Assembly: GCF_013294025.1 (NCBI RefSeq)
Contig: NZ_JABSNL010000003.1
Coordinates: 124,001 to 188,000 of the forward strand
Length of the DNA stretch: 64,000 bases
Source: Flavobacterium aeripolare
Lineage (GTDB): Bacteria; Bacteroidota; Bacteroidia; Flavobacteriales; Flavobacteriaceae
Direction of reading: 5' to 3'
Shown: piece by piece, positions 62,783 to 64,000 of the stretch
How positions within the stretch are numbered: the stretch's first letter is position 1
How the letters are laid out: each line of letters starts with the position of its first letter
Notes under the pieces: generated by a model
The model's input: the letters and a program-made list of their open reading frames with translations, nothing else
The model's database searches: none
Told to the model about the DNA's origin: nothing
Program-made: the position numbers and the translations under genes

Positions 62783-63637
62783 CTAATCTTCAGAAACCAA
62801 AGGTCTCTCTACTTCCATTGCAACATTTAAAGTCATTGCAACGCCTTTATCGTTAATCATTGTCATGTGTAGCGTATCTAAAACCGCTAACCTACTTGAT
62901 GTCAATCCGCTAAATTGATTAAAAGAGATGTTCATTTCTTTCAAGTTATTTAGTTTCTCAATGTCAAATGGAACTTGACCTTGTAATTTATTTTCGAAAA
63001 GACTTAAATTTTCTAATTTAGTTAAGTTGGCGATATCCATACTTAATCTCCCTGAAAGCTTGTTACTATTTAATAGTAATTTTTTTAAAGAAGCTAGTCT
63101 GTACAGTGATGTTGGTAATTGACCTTCTAACTGATTATTAAACGCTACAAATACTTCCAATCTAGTTAAATTTCCAATTTGCGACGGTAATTCACCAGAT
63201 AAATTATTCATGTATAATTGTAAATTTCTTAAATTTTCCATTTCGCAAATGGCTGCTGGAATTGCACCTACTAATTTATTAAATGATAAATCTAATGTTC
63301 TTAAATTTTTTAAATTCCCAACAGTAGTTGGAATACTACCTTTAAGACCGTTTCTATGCAAGTTCAAAATTTGAAGATCTGTTAAAGAGGCTAAATCTGC
63401 TGGAAGTTCGCCCACAAGATTATTTGAAGACAAATTCAATGAAACAACTTTATCGCCTATTAGCTTAACACCATACCAAGTAGCTACTGGAGCATTAAGA
63501 TCCCATTTGTTTGTCCAGTTTTCTCCATTTGTAGCCGAATATAAATTCAACAAAACCGTTTTATCTGATGGAGACACCTCTGCTACCATTGAAAATGTAG
63601 CAAAAACCGTTAGTAAAAGTGTGATTATATTTTTCAT
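62783..63637 (-). CDS. exported leucine-rich-repeat protein
   Basis: From the ATG at 63637 the product has 284 residues: signal peptide (ITLLLTVFATFSMVAEV), a short LRR-type N-terminal cap (LLNLYSATNGENWTNKWDL, about 27-45), then about eight plant-type repeats of 23-24 residues (LDLSFNKLVGAIPAAICEMENL pattern) to about 240 and a short C-terminal strand. The repeats form a binding surface for proteins or glycans. No secretion-system sorting domain is visible at the C terminus. Surface location is inferred. Confidence 0.88.
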   Translation of the reverse strand: MKNIITLLLTVFATFSMVAEVSPSDKTVLLNLYSATNGENWTNKWDLNAPVATWYGVKLIGDKVVSLNLSSNNLVGELPADLASLTDLQILNLHRNGLKGSIPTTVGNLKNLRTLDLSFNKLVGAIPAAICEMENLRNLQLYMNNLSGELPSQIGNLTRLEVFVAFNNQLEGQLPTSLYRLASLKKLLLNSNKLSGRLSMDIANLTKLENLSLFENKLQGQVPFDIEKLNNLKEMNISFNQFSGLTSSRLAVLDTLHMTMINDKGVAMTLNVAMEVERPLVSED

Positions 63638-63666
63638 AGCAGAAGTATTTGATCTTAATATTAACA

Positions 63667-63698
63667 TAAAAGTACAGCAGATTTAGTTTATCGACAAA
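63667..63698 (-). promoter_or_regulatory. promoter of the leucine-rich-repeat gene
   Basis: Minus-strand TTTG (63698-63695), a 20-bp spacer, then TACTTTTA (63674-63667), one base from TAnnTTTG. Start near 63660, about 23 bp before the ATG. Confidence 0.5.
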
Positions 63699-64000
63699 AA
63701 TAATCGACGAACTACACTATTTAATAATTTAAATGAGTATATTTCCTACGAAATATTAAGAAGCAATTAACAACTCTGATTGCAGTTAGTGAATAGTTAA
63801 CTAAAAAACGATTGATTTTAAAAAGTAGAAGATATTATTAACCTGTTTTAAACTGTTTCATAATAAGACTATATTCCTACTGCTTGAATATCGCTGCAAA
63901 TTTTGACCGATTTTTCACGAATGAATCGCTTATAATCTCTGGATTGCTGTATATAAAATCGTAACGCTTAATTGCTATTCTGAGTTTATATAGTATTTTT
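63699..64000. other. right end of window, no gene recognised
   Basis: AT-rich sequence with no reading frame, RNA or strong hairpin that I can support. Confidence 0.5.

Overview
The window comes from a low-GC member of the Bacteroidota, most likely a Flavobacterium-type organism (class Flavobacteriia). The evidence is the protein families (SusC/SusD pair, Porin_10-like putative porin, DUF2851, GSCFA, DUF4136, DUF5522, MbnP, group III truncated haemoglobin), the near absence of Shine-Dalgarno sequences, A-rich start regions, and several TAnnTTTG -7 promoter boxes. Genus is an inference; there is no 16S gene in the window.

Region by region. 1-6300 is the translation block on the minus strand: rpsU, xerC-like recombinase, hpf, tRNA-Thr/Tyr/Thr, tuf, tRNA-Trp, secE, nusG, rplK, rplA, rplJ, rplL (rpoB would follow off the left edge). 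6.5-14.2 kb holds metabolic and housekeeping genes (acyl-CoA dehydrogenase, helix-hairpin-helix protein, amino acid permease, PspC, DUF2851, DEDDh exonuclease, cystathionine beta-synthase-like enzyme). 14.4-21.1 kb holds outer-membrane genes (putative porin, SusD, SusC). 21.3-26 kb has rnhB and a minus-strand cluster that looks like a copper/haem module (cysteine-rich small protein, MbnP-like lipoprotein, di-haem peroxidase of the MauG/MbnH type, outer-membrane-like protein) plus a Spy/CpxP-like protein. 26-32.5 kb has hemL, a LysM glucosaminidase, a D-cysteine desulfhydrase-like enzyme, small proteins and a truncated haemoglobin.

32.77-39.3 kb is the most unusual part. Six AT-rich cassettes, all on the plus strand and each with one or two genes, are separated by five related imperfect palindromes of about 130 bp. 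The repeat ends behave like integron attC sites: the left arm at the end of a cassette is the reverse complement of the sequence at the start of the same cassette (GTTAGCAGAC at 32772 against GTCTGCTAAC at 34056; GTTGTGCGA at 34184 against TCGCACAAC at 35943). The cargo is a TPR protein with a small partner, an OLD-type ATPase/TOPRIM nuclease (probable defence), a glycine-zipper membrane protein, a small exported two-repeat protein, a DUF3667-like membrane protein and a TAT-type metallophosphoesterase. No integron integrase is in the window. 39.3-44.9 kb continues as an accessory plus-strand run: small unknown proteins, a CPBP protease, a double-DTG aspartic protease with a 75-bp remnant of a paralogue in front of it, and a two-gene ABC transporter.

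45-64 kb returns to core genes: aromatic amino acid hydroxylase, DUF4230, GSCFA, alaS, an M23 peptidase, MerR, LemA with two TPM proteins, der, era, two tandem initiator tRNAs, an M13 peptidase and a leucine-rich-repeat protein. Intergenic spaces carry several dispersed repeat families, including a CTAGCC/AAGCGGGA-type element seen four times and a CCGCAAATTCGC hairpin family.
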